From: Anaerolineae bacterium
Lineage (GTDB): Bacteria; Chloroflexota; Anaerolineae; Anaerolineales; Anaerolineaceae
Direction: 5' to 3'
DNA: 64,000 bases
Assembly (NCBI GenBank): GCA_013314735.1
Contig: JABUFD010000003.1
Span: forward strand, 310,001 to 374,000
The position numbers and the translations under genes are program-made. The notes below the pieces were generated by a model, which did not search any database, had not been told where the DNA came from, and was given only the letters and a program-made list of their open reading frames with translations. Each line of letters begins with the position of its first letter. Position 1 is the stretch's first letter. This document shows positions 7,403 to 16,086 of the stretch, piece after piece.

Positions 7403-8665
7403 ATGGACAATTCCCGCAAGCCCCTTCGCCATCACCTCTCCCCCTACCTGCGCGGCGGCATCTACTACGCCGTGCACTTCACCATCGTTTCGGTGTATTT
7501 TTCTTATGTCAATGTCGCCTACATCGAACGCGGCATCAGTGGCGTGCAGCTGGGTACCCTCAGCGCGGTGGGATCCGTACTGATGCTGATCGCCTCCCCC
7601 CTCCTGACCGGCCTGGCCGACCGCAAGGGCTGGCACCTGGCATTTCTCGCGCTGGGCAACCTGATCTTCGGCCTGTCGGTGATCGGGATCAACTTCGCTT
7701 ACAGCTTCCCGCTCCTGCTGCTGGTGACATCGGTCGGCGGATTCTTCAAAGCCCCTGCCAACCCCATCGGAGACGGCCTGGTGATCCGTATGGCCAACAA
7801 GCACCACATTAACTTTGGGCAGATGCGCGTGTGGGGATCGCTCAGTTTTGCGGTGTTCTGCCTGCTGGCCGGGCGGCTGTGGGACCTGATCGGGCTGGAA
7901 TGGTTGTTCTGGATCGGCGGTTCGCTGTTTTTCCTGCGCGCGCTGATGGCGGTCCTGCTGGACCCGCCCGAAAAACAAACGGGGCCGCAGCACACGCCGG
8001 GCATGGCGCGCGGCAGCCTGCTGACGCCGCTCAAAGACCGCCTGTTCTTCGTCTACCTGGCAGCGATGGTGCTGTGGGGATGCGCCATGAACGGCTTTGG
8101 CTCCTACATTTCGATCTATATCAAGCAGCTGACCAATGCCACCACCCTGGTCGGGCTGGCCGTGGCGCTGCCGGCGCTGGCGGAAATTCCCACCGTCTAC
8201 CTGGGGGAGCGCTTCATCCGCCGTTTCGGCCCCCTGCCGATCCTGATGTTCGCCATCGCCCTCACGATGATGGTATCCGCATTGACCGCCTTTCTCAGCA
8301 ATCCCGCGCTGATCATCGCCCTTAACGCATTGCGCGGCTTTGGCCTCGGGTTCTTTATCGTGGTGGGTGTGCGCTATGTTGATTCCCGCGCGCCCTCAGA
8401 CCAGGTGGGCACCTACCAGAGCCTTTCCGGTGTCACGCTCTATACCATCCCCTCGCTGGTGTTCATGCCGCTCCTCGGCTATGTGTATGACACTTACAGC
8501 GTGAATGCCACCTTCCTGGTCTCTTCCGCCATGGGCGTCCTCGCCCTGCTGGTACTGGCACGCCTGCAGCGAATGACGGTATTGGAAACGCGCCGTACAG
8601 CCAGGCCTGCATCAGCAACAATCCCGGCAGATGAAGCATCTTCCGGGATTGCAGTGATGGATTGA
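7403..8665 (+). CDS. MFS transporter, tandem paralogue
   Basis: The 420-residue protein has the same architecture as its upstream neighbour and matches it closely over its length: GGIYYAVHF for GALYYAIFF, the shared LLTGLADRKGWH, FGQMRVWGS for FGKMRVWGS, and GTYQSL with TIPSLVFMP near the C-terminus. This indicates tandem duplication. The C-terminus carries an extra hydrophilic tail of about 30 residues. No strong ribosome site precedes ATG 7403. The pair may be co-transcribed and could transport related sugars or aromatic acids; that is inference. Confidence 0.85.
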   Translation: MDNSRKPLRHHLSPYLRGGIYYAVHFTIVSVYFSYVNVAYIERGISGVQLGTLSAVGSVLMLIASPLLTGLADRKGWHLAFLALGNLIFGLSVIGINFAYSFPLLLLVTSVGGFFKAPANPIGDGLVIRMANKHHINFGQMRVWGSLSFAVFCLLAGRLWDLIGLEWLFWIGGSLFFLRALMAVLLDPPEKQTGPQHTPGMARGSLLTPLKDRLFFVYLAAMVLWGCAMNGFGSYISIYIKQLTNATTLVGLAVALPALAEIPTVYLGERFIRRFGPLPILMFAIALTMMVSALTAFLSNPALIIALNALRGFGLGFFIVVGVRYVDSRAPSDQVGTYQSLSGVTLYTIPSLVFMPLLGYVYDTYSVNATFLVSSAMGVLALLVLARLQRMTVLETRRTARPASATIPADEASSGIAVMD

Positions 8666-8690
8666 TACAGGTTTTTATCAGCGGAAGATA

Positions 8691-10088
8691 TCAGCCGTGA
8701 ATCCCATGCCCCAGGGCGTCATGCGCGGCTTCCATCACCGCCTCACTCAGCGTGGGGTGGGCATGGATACTGTTCGCCAGTTCTTCAATCGTTAATTCGG
8801 TGAAGTTCGCCAGCACCAGTTCCGGCAGCAGTTCCGAAACATCCGGGCCGATCATCGCCGCGCCGAGAATTTCACCCAGCCTGGCATCGACCACAATTTT
8901 CACAAAACCAGCACCCTCATCCAGGCCCAGCGCTTTGCCATTCGCCTGGAAGTTGAACCGTCCCACCCTGACTTCCTTGCCGGCTGCTTTCGCTTCCTCT
9001 TCGGTCATGCCAAAGGAAGCCACCTGTGGATGGCAGTATGTGGCACGCGGAACATTGCGGAACCGGATCGGGTAGGTTTTCTTGCCGGCAATCGCATCGG
9101 CTGCGAGGATGCCCATGGCAGAAGCCGCGTGCGCCAGCAGCAGCTTGCCGGTGACATCACCAATGGCATAGATGTGCGGCAGATTGGTGCGCATCTGCTC
9201 ATCCACGGCAATAAAGCCGCGTTCGTCCAACTTCACCCCGGCCGCTTCCAGTCCAATGCCGGCAGTATTGGGACGGAAGCCGATCGCCACCAGCGCCTGG
9301 GCAGCTTCCAGTACCTCGGTACCGTCGACCGAGCTCACGGTCACTTTTACACCGCTGTCCGTCTTCTCAATCGATTCCACCTTTGTCCCCGCCATGACGG
9401 AAATGCCGGCACGCTTGAATTGTTTTGCCAGTTCCGCGGTAACCTCAGGGTCCTCGCTGGGCAGGATGCTGGGGAGCATTTCCACGATCGTGACCTTGCT
9501 GCCGTAGCTGTTCCACACCGTGGCAAATTCACACCCAATCGCCCCACCGCCAATGATGATGGCGCTTTCCGGGCGGCTTTCCTGCAGGATCGCTTCCGTG
9601 TAGGTAAGCACTTTCTCGCCATCCACCCCCATCCACGGCAGCACCAGTGAATGCGCGCCGGTGGCAATGATGAAAGATTTGGCACTGATCTCCTGCACCG
9701 AGCCGTCTTCCGCGGTCACTTTCAGGGCATTCGGGGAAACAAATACCGCGCTGCCCATCAGCACATCGATGTTATTCTTCTTCATCAAAAAACCGATCCC
9801 CTTGGTGAGGCGGCCGGAAACCTTGCGGCTGCGTTTCACCGCCGCGCTGAAATCGAGTGTGAGGTTGTCAAAGCCAATGCCAAAATCTTTGGCATGGTTG
9901 CGCAGGGTATCTGCCAGGGCAGCATTTTTCAACAATGCCTTGGAGGGAATGCAGCCCACATTCAGGCACACCCCGCCCAGCCATTGTTTTTCCACAATGG
10001 CGGTCTTCAAACCGGCCTGAGAAGCGCGGATCGCGCTGACATATCCGCCGGGACCGGCGCCAATCACAACGACATCATACATGCTCAT
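8691..10088 (-). CDS. lpdA: Dihydrolipoyl dehydrogenase (E3)
   Basis: A flavoprotein disulfide reductase that reoxidises dihydrolipoamide with NAD+. It has 465 residues from ATG 10088, chosen because GGAG lies six bases upstream; ATG 10100 would put the ribosome site inside the gene. Visible are the FAD-binding GAGPGG near residue 10, the redox-active pair in CLNVGC (Cys41, Cys46), the NAD-binding IIGGGAIGCEFA, a second FAD motif YAIGDV, and the catalytic His-Glu region HAHPTLSEAVMEA. No 2-oxoacid dehydrogenase or glycine-cleavage subunit lies nearby, so it must serve complexes encoded elsewhere. It is divergent from the response regulator at 10288. Confidence 0.95.
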   Translation of the reverse strand: MSMYDVVVIGAGPGGYVSAIRASQAGLKTAIVEKQWLGGVCLNVGCIPSKALLKNAALADTLRNHAKDFGIGFDNLTLDFSAAVKRSRKVSGRLTKGIGFLMKKNNIDVLMGSAVFVSPNALKVTAEDGSVQEISAKSFIIATGAHSLVLPWMGVDGEKVLTYTEAILQESRPESAIIIGGGAIGCEFATVWNSYGSKVTIVEMLPSILPSEDPEVTAELAKQFKRAGISVMAGTKVESIEKTDSGVKVTVSSVDGTEVLEAAQALVAIGFRPNTAGIGLEAAGVKLDERGFIAVDEQMRTNLPHIYAIGDVTGKLLLAHAASAMGILAADAIAGKKTYPIRFRNVPRATYCHPQVASFGMTEEEAKAAGKEVRVGRFNFQANGKALGLDEGAGFVKIVVDARLGEILGAAMIGPDVSELLPELVLANFTELTIEELANSIHAHPTLSEAVMEAAHDALGHGIHG

Positions 10089-10287
10089 GGAACACTCCAT
10101 TTCTATTGATTTTTTAATAAATATCTAGTAAATTGCCTATAGAAAAAACATTTCATTAATGTTAAAATTAATTTCAATAGATGAAAACGGCGTGTGCCAG
10201 CTGCGCACAAATACTGGCGGCCCACGCTGCGTACTATTGTAGCATAAATGCCCCCTTCCTCTGTTCTATGGTTCATGGAGGTTCGAA

Positions 10288-10965
10288 ATGAAAGAGCGAA
10301 TTTTAATTATCGAAGATGACAAGGCGATTGTGCGCGTGTTGGAACGCGCCCTGATCTATGAAGGTTACGAGGTCGACAGCGCCACCAACGGCGAACGCGG
10401 GTTGGAATTGTTTGACGCCAAACAACCTTCCCTGATCATCCTCGACCTGATGTTGCCCGGTATTGACGGGCTGGAAGTGACAGAAAAGGTCCGCAAAGAC
10501 AGCAACACGCCGATCCTGATGCTGACCGCCCGTGGCGGGTTGGATGACCGGGTGCAGGGCCTGGACAGCGGCGCGGATGATTACATGGTGAAACCATTTG
10601 AATTGGAAGAACTGTTGGCGCGCATCCGCTCCCTGCTGCGCCGGTCGCAGGTGGAACGCACCATCGTGCTGAAATTCACCGACCTCAAACTCGATACAAC
10701 CACCCGCCAGGCGGAACGGGACGGTCGTCCGATTCCGCTGACGACCAAAGAATATGAACTGCTGGAACTGTTCATGCGCCACCCGCGCCAGATCCTCTCC
10801 CGCGAGATGATCTTTGACCGGGTGTGGGGCTACGACTTCGGCGGTGAAAGCAACGTACTGGATGTGTACATCCGTTATCTGCGCCAGAAGCTGGAAGGCG
10901 ACAACGATTCCCGCCTGATCCATACCATCCGCGGGACAGGTTACGTGTTGCGCGAAAACCCCTGA
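10288..10965 (+). CDS. Response regulator, OmpR/PhoB family
   Basis: The 225-residue protein has an N-terminal receiver domain with phosphoacceptor Asp53 (ILDLMLPG), the acidic pair Glu9/Asp10, Thr in LMLTARG and Lys in MVKPFE. The C-terminal winged helix (about 125-222) carries the usual LTTKEYELLELF and VWGYDFGGES signatures. It is a transcription factor activated by phosphorylation. GGAGG lies six bases before ATG. The partner kinase starts 16 bases after its stop, so the two form a classic two-component operon. The signal and regulon are not evident. Confidence 0.95.
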   Translation: MKERILIIEDDKAIVRVLERALIYEGYEVDSATNGERGLELFDAKQPSLIILDLMLPGIDGLEVTEKVRKDSNTPILMLTARGGLDDRVQGLDSGADDYMVKPFELEELLARIRSLLRRSQVERTIVLKFTDLKLDTTTRQAERDGRPIPLTTKEYELLELFMRHPRQILSREMIFDRVWGYDFGGESNVLDVYIRYLRQKLEGDNDSRLIHTIRGTGYVLRENP

Positions 10966-10981
10966 TCGGGTCCGGTCATCC

Positions 10982-12364
10982 ATGACTGTCCGCATCCGGC
11001 TCTCTGTTTTTTACGCCATCCTCGGGTTCAGCTTTCTTGCCATTTTTAGCGTTGGTTTAATCAGCATGGCTTCGGCCGTGCTGATTGAGCAAATTGATGC
11101 CATGTTACTGCGTGAGAGCATCCGCATATCGGAACATCTCCAGCTGAACCCGGATGGCGGGATTGAAATGCTGCCGATGCAGGCGGATGACAGTGGCAAA
11201 AACCACCTCTCTTTCCAATTGTGGGACAACCGCCGGCAGTTGATCTTCGACAGCCGCCCTCAGCCGATATCCCCCGGGCAGCCGCTTTCGCCGCAGGGTT
11301 TTGAACAGGACCAGCCCGTATTTACGACCACCGGCATGGACGGCGAACGCATCCTCAGCACCGCCCTGGTGATTGATGGCCAGCCGTACGGCGAGATTCA
11401 GGTTGCTTACAGCCTTTCGGCATTTTCACTGATCGAGAACCGGCTGGTACGCCAGATGGCGCTGTTTACTGTGATTGCCGTCATCATCACTGGTTTCCTG
11501 GTTTCCACGATCATCAACCGCGACCTGAAGCGCGTCACCAAAGTCACCGAGACTGTGCGCCGTATCAATGAATCCGATGATCCCAGCCTGCGCATCGAGG
11601 ACAATGGTCCCATTGAAGATGAGATCGGCCAGCTGACCAAAGCGTTCAATGAGACCATGGCGCGCCTGGAGAACATCATCAATTCCCAGCGCCGTTTCCT
11701 GGCGGATGTCAGCCACGAACTGCGCACCCCGATGACAATCATCAAAGGCAATGTGGATATCATGCGGCGCTTTGGCGAACTGGATGACGAAAGCCTGAAC
11801 ACGATCGAATCGCAGACCGACCGCCTGACACGCCTGGTCAATTCCCTGCTCCTGTTGGAACAGGTGGAATCCGGCCAGGTTGAGATTAAAAAATCCCCTG
11901 TCAATATGGCCGACCTGTTCCTGGAGGTGTTCCAGGAAATGGTGCTGATTGCCGAGTACCGCCAGCAGCGCATGCAGGTCAATGAAATCGACCTGGCGGT
12001 GGTAGCCGGGAACCGCGACCAGTTGAAACAGGTGTTGCTCAACCTGGTCAGCAACGCCATCAACTACACCCCGGATGGCGGTGAGATCCAGCTTTCCCTC
12101 AAACGGGAAGGCCCGTTTGTGCGCATCGCGATCCAGGACAGCGGTCCCGGCATTGCGCCCGAAGACCTTCCCCACCTGTTCGAGCGATTCTACCGCAGCG
12201 AAAAAGCGCGTACCCGCGAAAGCGGCAGCGGTTTCGGCCTGGGATTGTCCATTGCCTATTGGATTGTGCGCAACCACAACGGGCGCATCGAAGTCAATTC
12301 CAGATTGGGAGAAGGCACCCAATTCTCCATTTACCTGCCGGTCACCGGGATCGGATTGTCCTGA
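10982..12364 (+). CDS. Membrane sensor histidine kinase
   Basis: A 460-residue partner of the upstream regulator. A first membrane segment spans about residues 8-35 and a second about 155-178, enclosing an extracytoplasmic sensor domain of about 120 residues. HAMP follows (about 180-235), then HisKA with the phosphorylated His in VSHELRTPM, and a HATPase domain with N box (LLNLVSNAINYT), G1 (DSGPGI) and G2 (GSGFGLGLSI). The architecture matches the BaeS/ResE type. The sensed stimulus is unknown. Confidence 0.94.
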   Translation: MTVRIRLSVFYAILGFSFLAIFSVGLISMASAVLIEQIDAMLLRESIRISEHLQLNPDGGIEMLPMQADDSGKNHLSFQLWDNRRQLIFDSRPQPISPGQPLSPQGFEQDQPVFTTTGMDGERILSTALVIDGQPYGEIQVAYSLSAFSLIENRLVRQMALFTVIAVIITGFLVSTIINRDLKRVTKVTETVRRINESDDPSLRIEDNGPIEDEIGQLTKAFNETMARLENIINSQRRFLADVSHELRTPMTIIKGNVDIMRRFGELDDESLNTIESQTDRLTRLVNSLLLLEQVESGQVEIKKSPVNMADLFLEVFQEMVLIAEYRQQRMQVNEIDLAVVAGNRDQLKQVLLNLVSNAINYTPDGGEIQLSLKREGPFVRIAIQDSGPGIAPEDLPHLFERFYRSEKARTRESGSGFGLGLSIAYWIVRNHNGRIEVNSRLGEGTQFSIYLPVTGIGLS

Positions 12365-12412
12365 CCGTGCCCATTGTTAACCATTTGCCGCCCCGCATAT
12401 CGCGGATGCCGG

Positions 12413-12418
12413 TATAAT
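12413..12418 (+). promoter_or_regulatory. Candidate -10 box
   Basis: A perfect TATAAT lies 63 bases upstream of the TTG start of the next gene. No -35 box with normal spacing is seen (TTGCCG lies 22 bases away), so it is a tentative promoter separating this gene from the two-component operon. Confidence 0.4.
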
Positions 12419-12481
12419 CAAGCGGTGTGGTTGCAATTCAGCCGCGCGCCAATACTGTTGCCCCCTGGAGGAAGAAAACCA

Positions 12482-13483
12482 TTGGACCTAAAAATTAAAG
12501 CAGCCTTTACCCCACCGGTGAAAACAGAATTATTCCAACGCTGCGGTGTGGAGGAAACCACAGCCGTGATGCTGGACGGCTTTGAAAGTTTCATCTTTGA
12601 AGGATCGCGCAACGGTACCCCTTGCATTGTGCGCATCAGCCACAGCCTGCACCGCAGCCCGGAAATGATCCATGCCGAGGCGGAATGGATCGATCACCTG
12701 GCGCAGCACGGACTGACCGTCGGTCGTCCGCTGCGTGGTATGGATGGTGAACTGGTACAGAGCCTCGAAGTGGATAACGGCACATTCACCGCCACCCTCT
12801 TCACCAAGGTTCCTGGCGACCATCCCCACCAGGCAGATTGGGAAGGCGACAGCCTGATGACCGCGCTGGGACACCTGGTGGGGAAAATGCACGCCATCGC
12901 CAAGGATTTTGAACCTTCCAACCCCGAATACGAACGCCCAACCTGGGATGAAGACATTGCCGAAACCCTGAAAAAGTTTGAGCAGTTACCCCCGCAGGAT
13001 GCACCGCTGGTGAACCGTTTCAAGCAGATCGCCGCGCACCTGCGCGACCTGCCGCGCGGCATGGATGATTACGGGCTGATCCATTTTGACGTCCACGGCG
13101 GGAATTTTTACCTCGCCGACGGCCAGGTATGGCTGTTCGATTTCGACGACTGCTGTTACAACTGGTTCGCCAACGACATTGCCATGGTGCTGTTCTATGC
13201 CGCCCCGTTTGAATGTGATACCCCCGAACAGGCTGGCCTGATGCAGCAGCGCTTCCAGGCCTTCATGCGCGCCTACCAGCAGGAAAATCAGCTCGATCCA
13301 GAATGGTTTGATGAGATCGTTAACTTTATGACCCTGCGCGAAATCGACCTGTATGCCGCCATTCTGCGCGATATCCCCGTGGAGGAATACGATCGCTGGG
13401 TTGCCGGTTATATGCACAATCGGCGGGAGCGCATCATGGCTCGTCAACCCTTCATTCCGCTGGATTTCCGTTCGCTGGTGTGA
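12482..13483 (+). CDS. APH-type phosphotransferase
   Basis: A 333-residue kinase-like enzyme of the aminoglycoside/choline phosphotransferase superfamily, which also includes homoserine and protein kinases such as SrkA. The catalytic loop is HFDVHGGN (His201, Asp203, Asn208) and the metal-binding motif is DFDD (Asp220 and Asp222). The start is TTG 12482, supported by GGAGG about eight bases upstream and by the beginning of conserved sequence; the upstream frame overlaps the promoter-like region. Its 3' end overlaps the convergent phosphoesterase gene by 32 bases. The small-molecule or protein substrate is unknown. Confidence 0.82.
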   Translation: MDLKIKAAFTPPVKTELFQRCGVEETTAVMLDGFESFIFEGSRNGTPCIVRISHSLHRSPEMIHAEAEWIDHLAQHGLTVGRPLRGMDGELVQSLEVDNGTFTATLFTKVPGDHPHQADWEGDSLMTALGHLVGKMHAIAKDFEPSNPEYERPTWDEDIAETLKKFEQLPPQDAPLVNRFKQIAAHLRDLPRGMDDYGLIHFDVHGGNFYLADGQVWLFDFDDCCYNWFANDIAMVLFYAAPFECDTPEQAGLMQQRFQAFMRAYQQENQLDPEWFDEIVNFMTLREIDLYAAILRDIPVEEYDRWVAGYMHNRRERIMARQPFIPLDFRSLV

Positions 13484-14198
13484 ACCGACCGCCGTAAAAC
13501 GCCTGGTACAGGAATTCCCGCGCCGGCACCTGGCGGTGTTCCATCGCCGTAAACAACACCTGGTCATCATACTGGATGGTTTTGTGGCAAACCTGCGCCT
13601 GCCCATTGGCAAGGTCCACCACGGTATAGGCCGCTTCAGCCGTGCGTCCGGTTCCCGATGACATCAAAGCATAATAACGGGTGCCGGGGCTTTGGGTGAA
13701 TACCGGTCGGTGCAGGTGACCGTAGAAAACCAGGTCGAAGCTCCCGCCGGAAAACGCATCCTCCATTGCCGTGGCGGTGGGTTCAAAATATGGCCGGAAG
13801 GTGAGGGTTTCGCCGCCCGTTGGGACCAGGGCGTAATGCTGCAGGCAGACCCTTAATCCTTCTGCGTTCAGCACATGGTGCAGCGGCCATCCGCGCATCA
13901 GGTGGAAATGGGCCGGAGCAAGCTGGCTGCGGGTCCAGGCGCGGTGTTGCAGCTCCAGTTCATCCGTGCCATCCCGCTCCCAGCCGAACATGAATTGCTC
14001 ATGGTTGCCCTGCAGGCACACCCAGGTGGTTTGGGATGCCAGCACATCCAGCACCTCGGCCGGAAATGGCCCCATATCGACGGCATCCCCCAGGTGGAAG
14101 ACCATATCCGGCGATTCTTCCCGTACCGCCGCCTGGATCCCCTCCAACGCCGGCAGGTTGGCATGGATATCAGTGAACAACAGCAGACGTGTTCGCAT
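13452..14198 (-). CDS. Calcineurin-like metallophosphoesterase
   Basis: A 248-residue enzyme with the dinuclear-metal motifs of the YfcE/MJ0936-type phosphoesterases: D-x-H (DIHANL), GDAVDMGP, GNHE and GHLHRP. The cytoplasmic location follows from the absence of a signal peptide. ATG 14198 is chosen because a perfect TATAAT ends six bases upstream and no Shine-Dalgarno is present, pointing to a leaderless transcript. The last 32 bases overlap the convergent phosphotransferase gene. The family includes phosphodiesterases and protein phosphatases; the substrate is open. Confidence 0.85.
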   Translation of the reverse strand: MRTRLLLFTDIHANLPALEGIQAAVREESPDMVFHLGDAVDMGPFPAEVLDVLASQTTWVCLQGNHEQFMFGWERDGTDELELQHRAWTRSQLAPAHFHLMRGWPLHHVLNAEGLRVCLQHYALVPTGGETLTFRPYFEPTATAMEDAFSGGSFDLVFYGHLHRPVFTQSPGTRYYALMSSGTGRTAEAAYTVVDLANGQAQVCHKTIQYDDQVLFTAMEHRQVPAREFLYQAFYGGRFTPANGNPAE

Positions 14199-14204
14199 GC
14201 GGTT

Positions 14205-14210
14205 ATTATA
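14205..14210 (-). promoter_or_regulatory. -10 box for a leaderless phosphoesterase mRNA
   Basis: TATAAT on the minus strand ends six bases before ATG 14198, so transcription should begin at or next to the A of the start codon. No good -35 hexamer is visible. Confidence 0.55.
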
Positions 14211-14220
14211 TCCGCAACCC

Positions 14221-14254
14221 AAAAAGAGAAGGCCAGATTACGCCCAATCTGGCC
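14221..14254 (-). terminator. Terminator of the GAF-GGDEF gene
   Basis: A perfect 9-bp stem (GGCCAGATT, 14231-14239, with 14246-14254) and 6-base loop are followed on the minus strand by TTCTCTTTTT. It lies just upstream of the phosphoesterase promoter and insulates it. Confidence 0.85.
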
Positions 14255-14372
14255 CTCAAGCAGGGAGGAGAAGAAGATAAACAATTGTCAATACTGAGTA
14301 CAGTATACAAGGCAGAATGACTGCCTGCTTGACGTTTGCAATACACCTGCCGTCCCTTGCATCCACAAACCA

Positions 14373-15944
14373 TCAAGATGAAATCTCGGGATGTACCCGG
14401 TTGCGCCCCTTCGCCTTGGCTTCCAGAAGTGCCTGGCTTGCCAGGTTGAGAAATTCACGCAGATTTTCAGGGTATGCACCCACACCATCAATATGGCAGA
14501 TGCCGGCACTGATGGTTAACTTCACCACAATCGGAGGACTGGTGACCGGTTCACTGCTGATGCCAATTCGCAATTCATCCGCCAGTTTATATAGTGCCCG
14601 TTGGCTGCGAATTTTTAACAGCACGCAGAATTCATCACCATCAAAGCGGCTGATAAGCGCGCTTTTCTCCCTCACATGCCGGGATAGGCGATCCGCCACC
14701 ACCTTCAGTACATCATCCCCCACCAGGTTGCCGTGCTGGTCATTGATCTGCTTAAAATTATCAATATCCATCATGATCACCCCCAGCCGTTCCTGTGATT
14801 CAACCGCCCTCCCGTACTCCAGTTCCGCCATTTGCATGAAATGCTCGCGGTTCTGCAAGTTCGTCAACAGGTCGGTATGTACCATGCGCTGGGTGCGTTC
14901 CAGCAACCCAAAATGTTGTAAGCCGATGGCAATATGGTTGGCCATGGTCTCGGCAATTTGCAGGTCATGCTTTTTGAACGCAGCCTGCTGCGGATTGCCT
15001 ACGATCGTCAGGGTACCCAGCACAACCTGCTGCGAAAGGATCGGCACCACAATAATCGCGCCGCATTCGTTTTTTTCACGTTTGCGCATCGAATCCTGGT
15101 TCTCCCGGAAATCCGGGATACTCTTGGGAGAATAAATGGTTTCACGGGTGCGGATCGCCCAACCGCTGAGGCCGTCCCAATAATGTTGTGAAGGCACTTC
15201 CTCCGCGATTTCTTCCTTGGTCATTTCATGGTCATTGAGGAAAGCGCGTTGGATGGTCCGCCGATCCAGGTTGACCAGGGCGATCAGGGTTCCATAGCTG
15301 TCATAATGGTGATGGATCAGGCCGACTGTGCTTTCCATAAAACGCCGCAGACTGGTGGTACTCAACATTAACTGCGACACTTTGTATAACAGCTGGTATT
15401 GCTCCATCACCTGGCTGATGGATGAAGAAGATGGTTCCTCAGCCTCAAAACCCGCGATAAATACCCTGGTTTGTGTATCGCTGTATTCCGCATGAAACTG
15501 TAATTTGAGGAATAACTTTTCCGTGCCCAGCATCCAGTACACCAGGCGGTTGAATTGAGTATGTCCCTGCACCAGTTCAATCACCACATCCCGCAGCAAA
15601 CCCTGGTACGCACGTGCCACCAGACTGCTGGTTTCCAGGCCGGATTTCACCGCAGCAGCCCCCAGTAATTTCGCTTTGGGATTGGCGTATTGCACCCGGG
15701 GCGAGAATTGTGGTTGATCCATCACCATCGATATCGCATACGAGACCCGGTTCTCCAACCCCTGTGTCCTGCTGGTATGAAGCTCCATTTCTTCGCGGAC
15801 AGCATTCACCAGGCTGGAAAAGTCTTCATACCATGCATAAATCGGGCTCTGCGCCAGGTATTCCGCCAACATTGCCTCCCCGCCTGGGGAATGGGCATCG
15901 GGCCTGTTGCTGGTATAAAATTCGGGCAGCTCCGGTTCACTCAT
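14373..15944 (-). CDS. GAF-GGDEF protein, probable diguanylate cyclase
   Basis: A 523-residue cytoplasmic signalling protein. Residues 1-175 form an N-terminal region I do not recognise, 180-345 a GAF-like sensor, and 355-520 a GGDEF domain with the metal-binding D-I-D-N-F and substrate segment (INDQHGNLVGDD). The signature is RFDGDEF at 433-439, with Asp in place of the first Gly. The inhibitory RxxD site is absent; the corresponding segment reads REKS. The family makes cyclic di-GMP from two GTP; activity of this variant is uncertain. It is monocistronic with its own terminator. Confidence 0.87.
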   Translation of the reverse strand: MSEPELPEFYTSNRPDAHSPGGEAMLAEYLAQSPIYAWYEDFSSLVNAVREEMELHTSRTQGLENRVSYAISMVMDQPQFSPRVQYANPKAKLLGAAAVKSGLETSSLVARAYQGLLRDVVIELVQGHTQFNRLVYWMLGTEKLFLKLQFHAEYSDTQTRVFIAGFEAEEPSSSSISQVMEQYQLLYKVSQLMLSTTSLRRFMESTVGLIHHHYDSYGTLIALVNLDRRTIQRAFLNDHEMTKEEIAEEVPSQHYWDGLSGWAIRTRETIYSPKSIPDFRENQDSMRKREKNECGAIIVVPILSQQVVLGTLTIVGNPQQAAFKKHDLQIAETMANHIAIGLQHFGLLERTQRMVHTDLLTNLQNREHFMQMAELEYGRAVESQERLGVIMMDIDNFKQINDQHGNLVGDDVLKVVADRLSRHVREKSALISRFDGDEFCVLLKIRSQRALYKLADELRIGISSEPVTSPPIVVKLTISAGICHIDGVGAYPENLREFLNLASQALLEAKAKGRNRVHPEISS

Positions 15945-16050
15945 ATAGTTATATCCATGGATTGAAGGATTTGGAACGTTCCATTTTGTATCCAGTATAG
16001 CACATTGCAGGTCAAATTACCTGTCAGCCTGCTCATGACCGAACGAATTT

Positions 16051-16079
16051 TTGCATAATTGCAGACCAGACAGTATAAT
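16051..16079 (+). promoter_or_regulatory. Sigma70-type promoter of the RNase J gene
   Basis: TTGCAT (16051-16056), a 17-base spacer and a perfect TATAAT (16074-16079). The predicted start of transcription is at about 16086, one base before ATG 16087, so the RNase J mRNA is probably leaderless. No Shine-Dalgarno is present. Confidence 0.75.
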
Positions 16080-16086
16080 TCGAACC

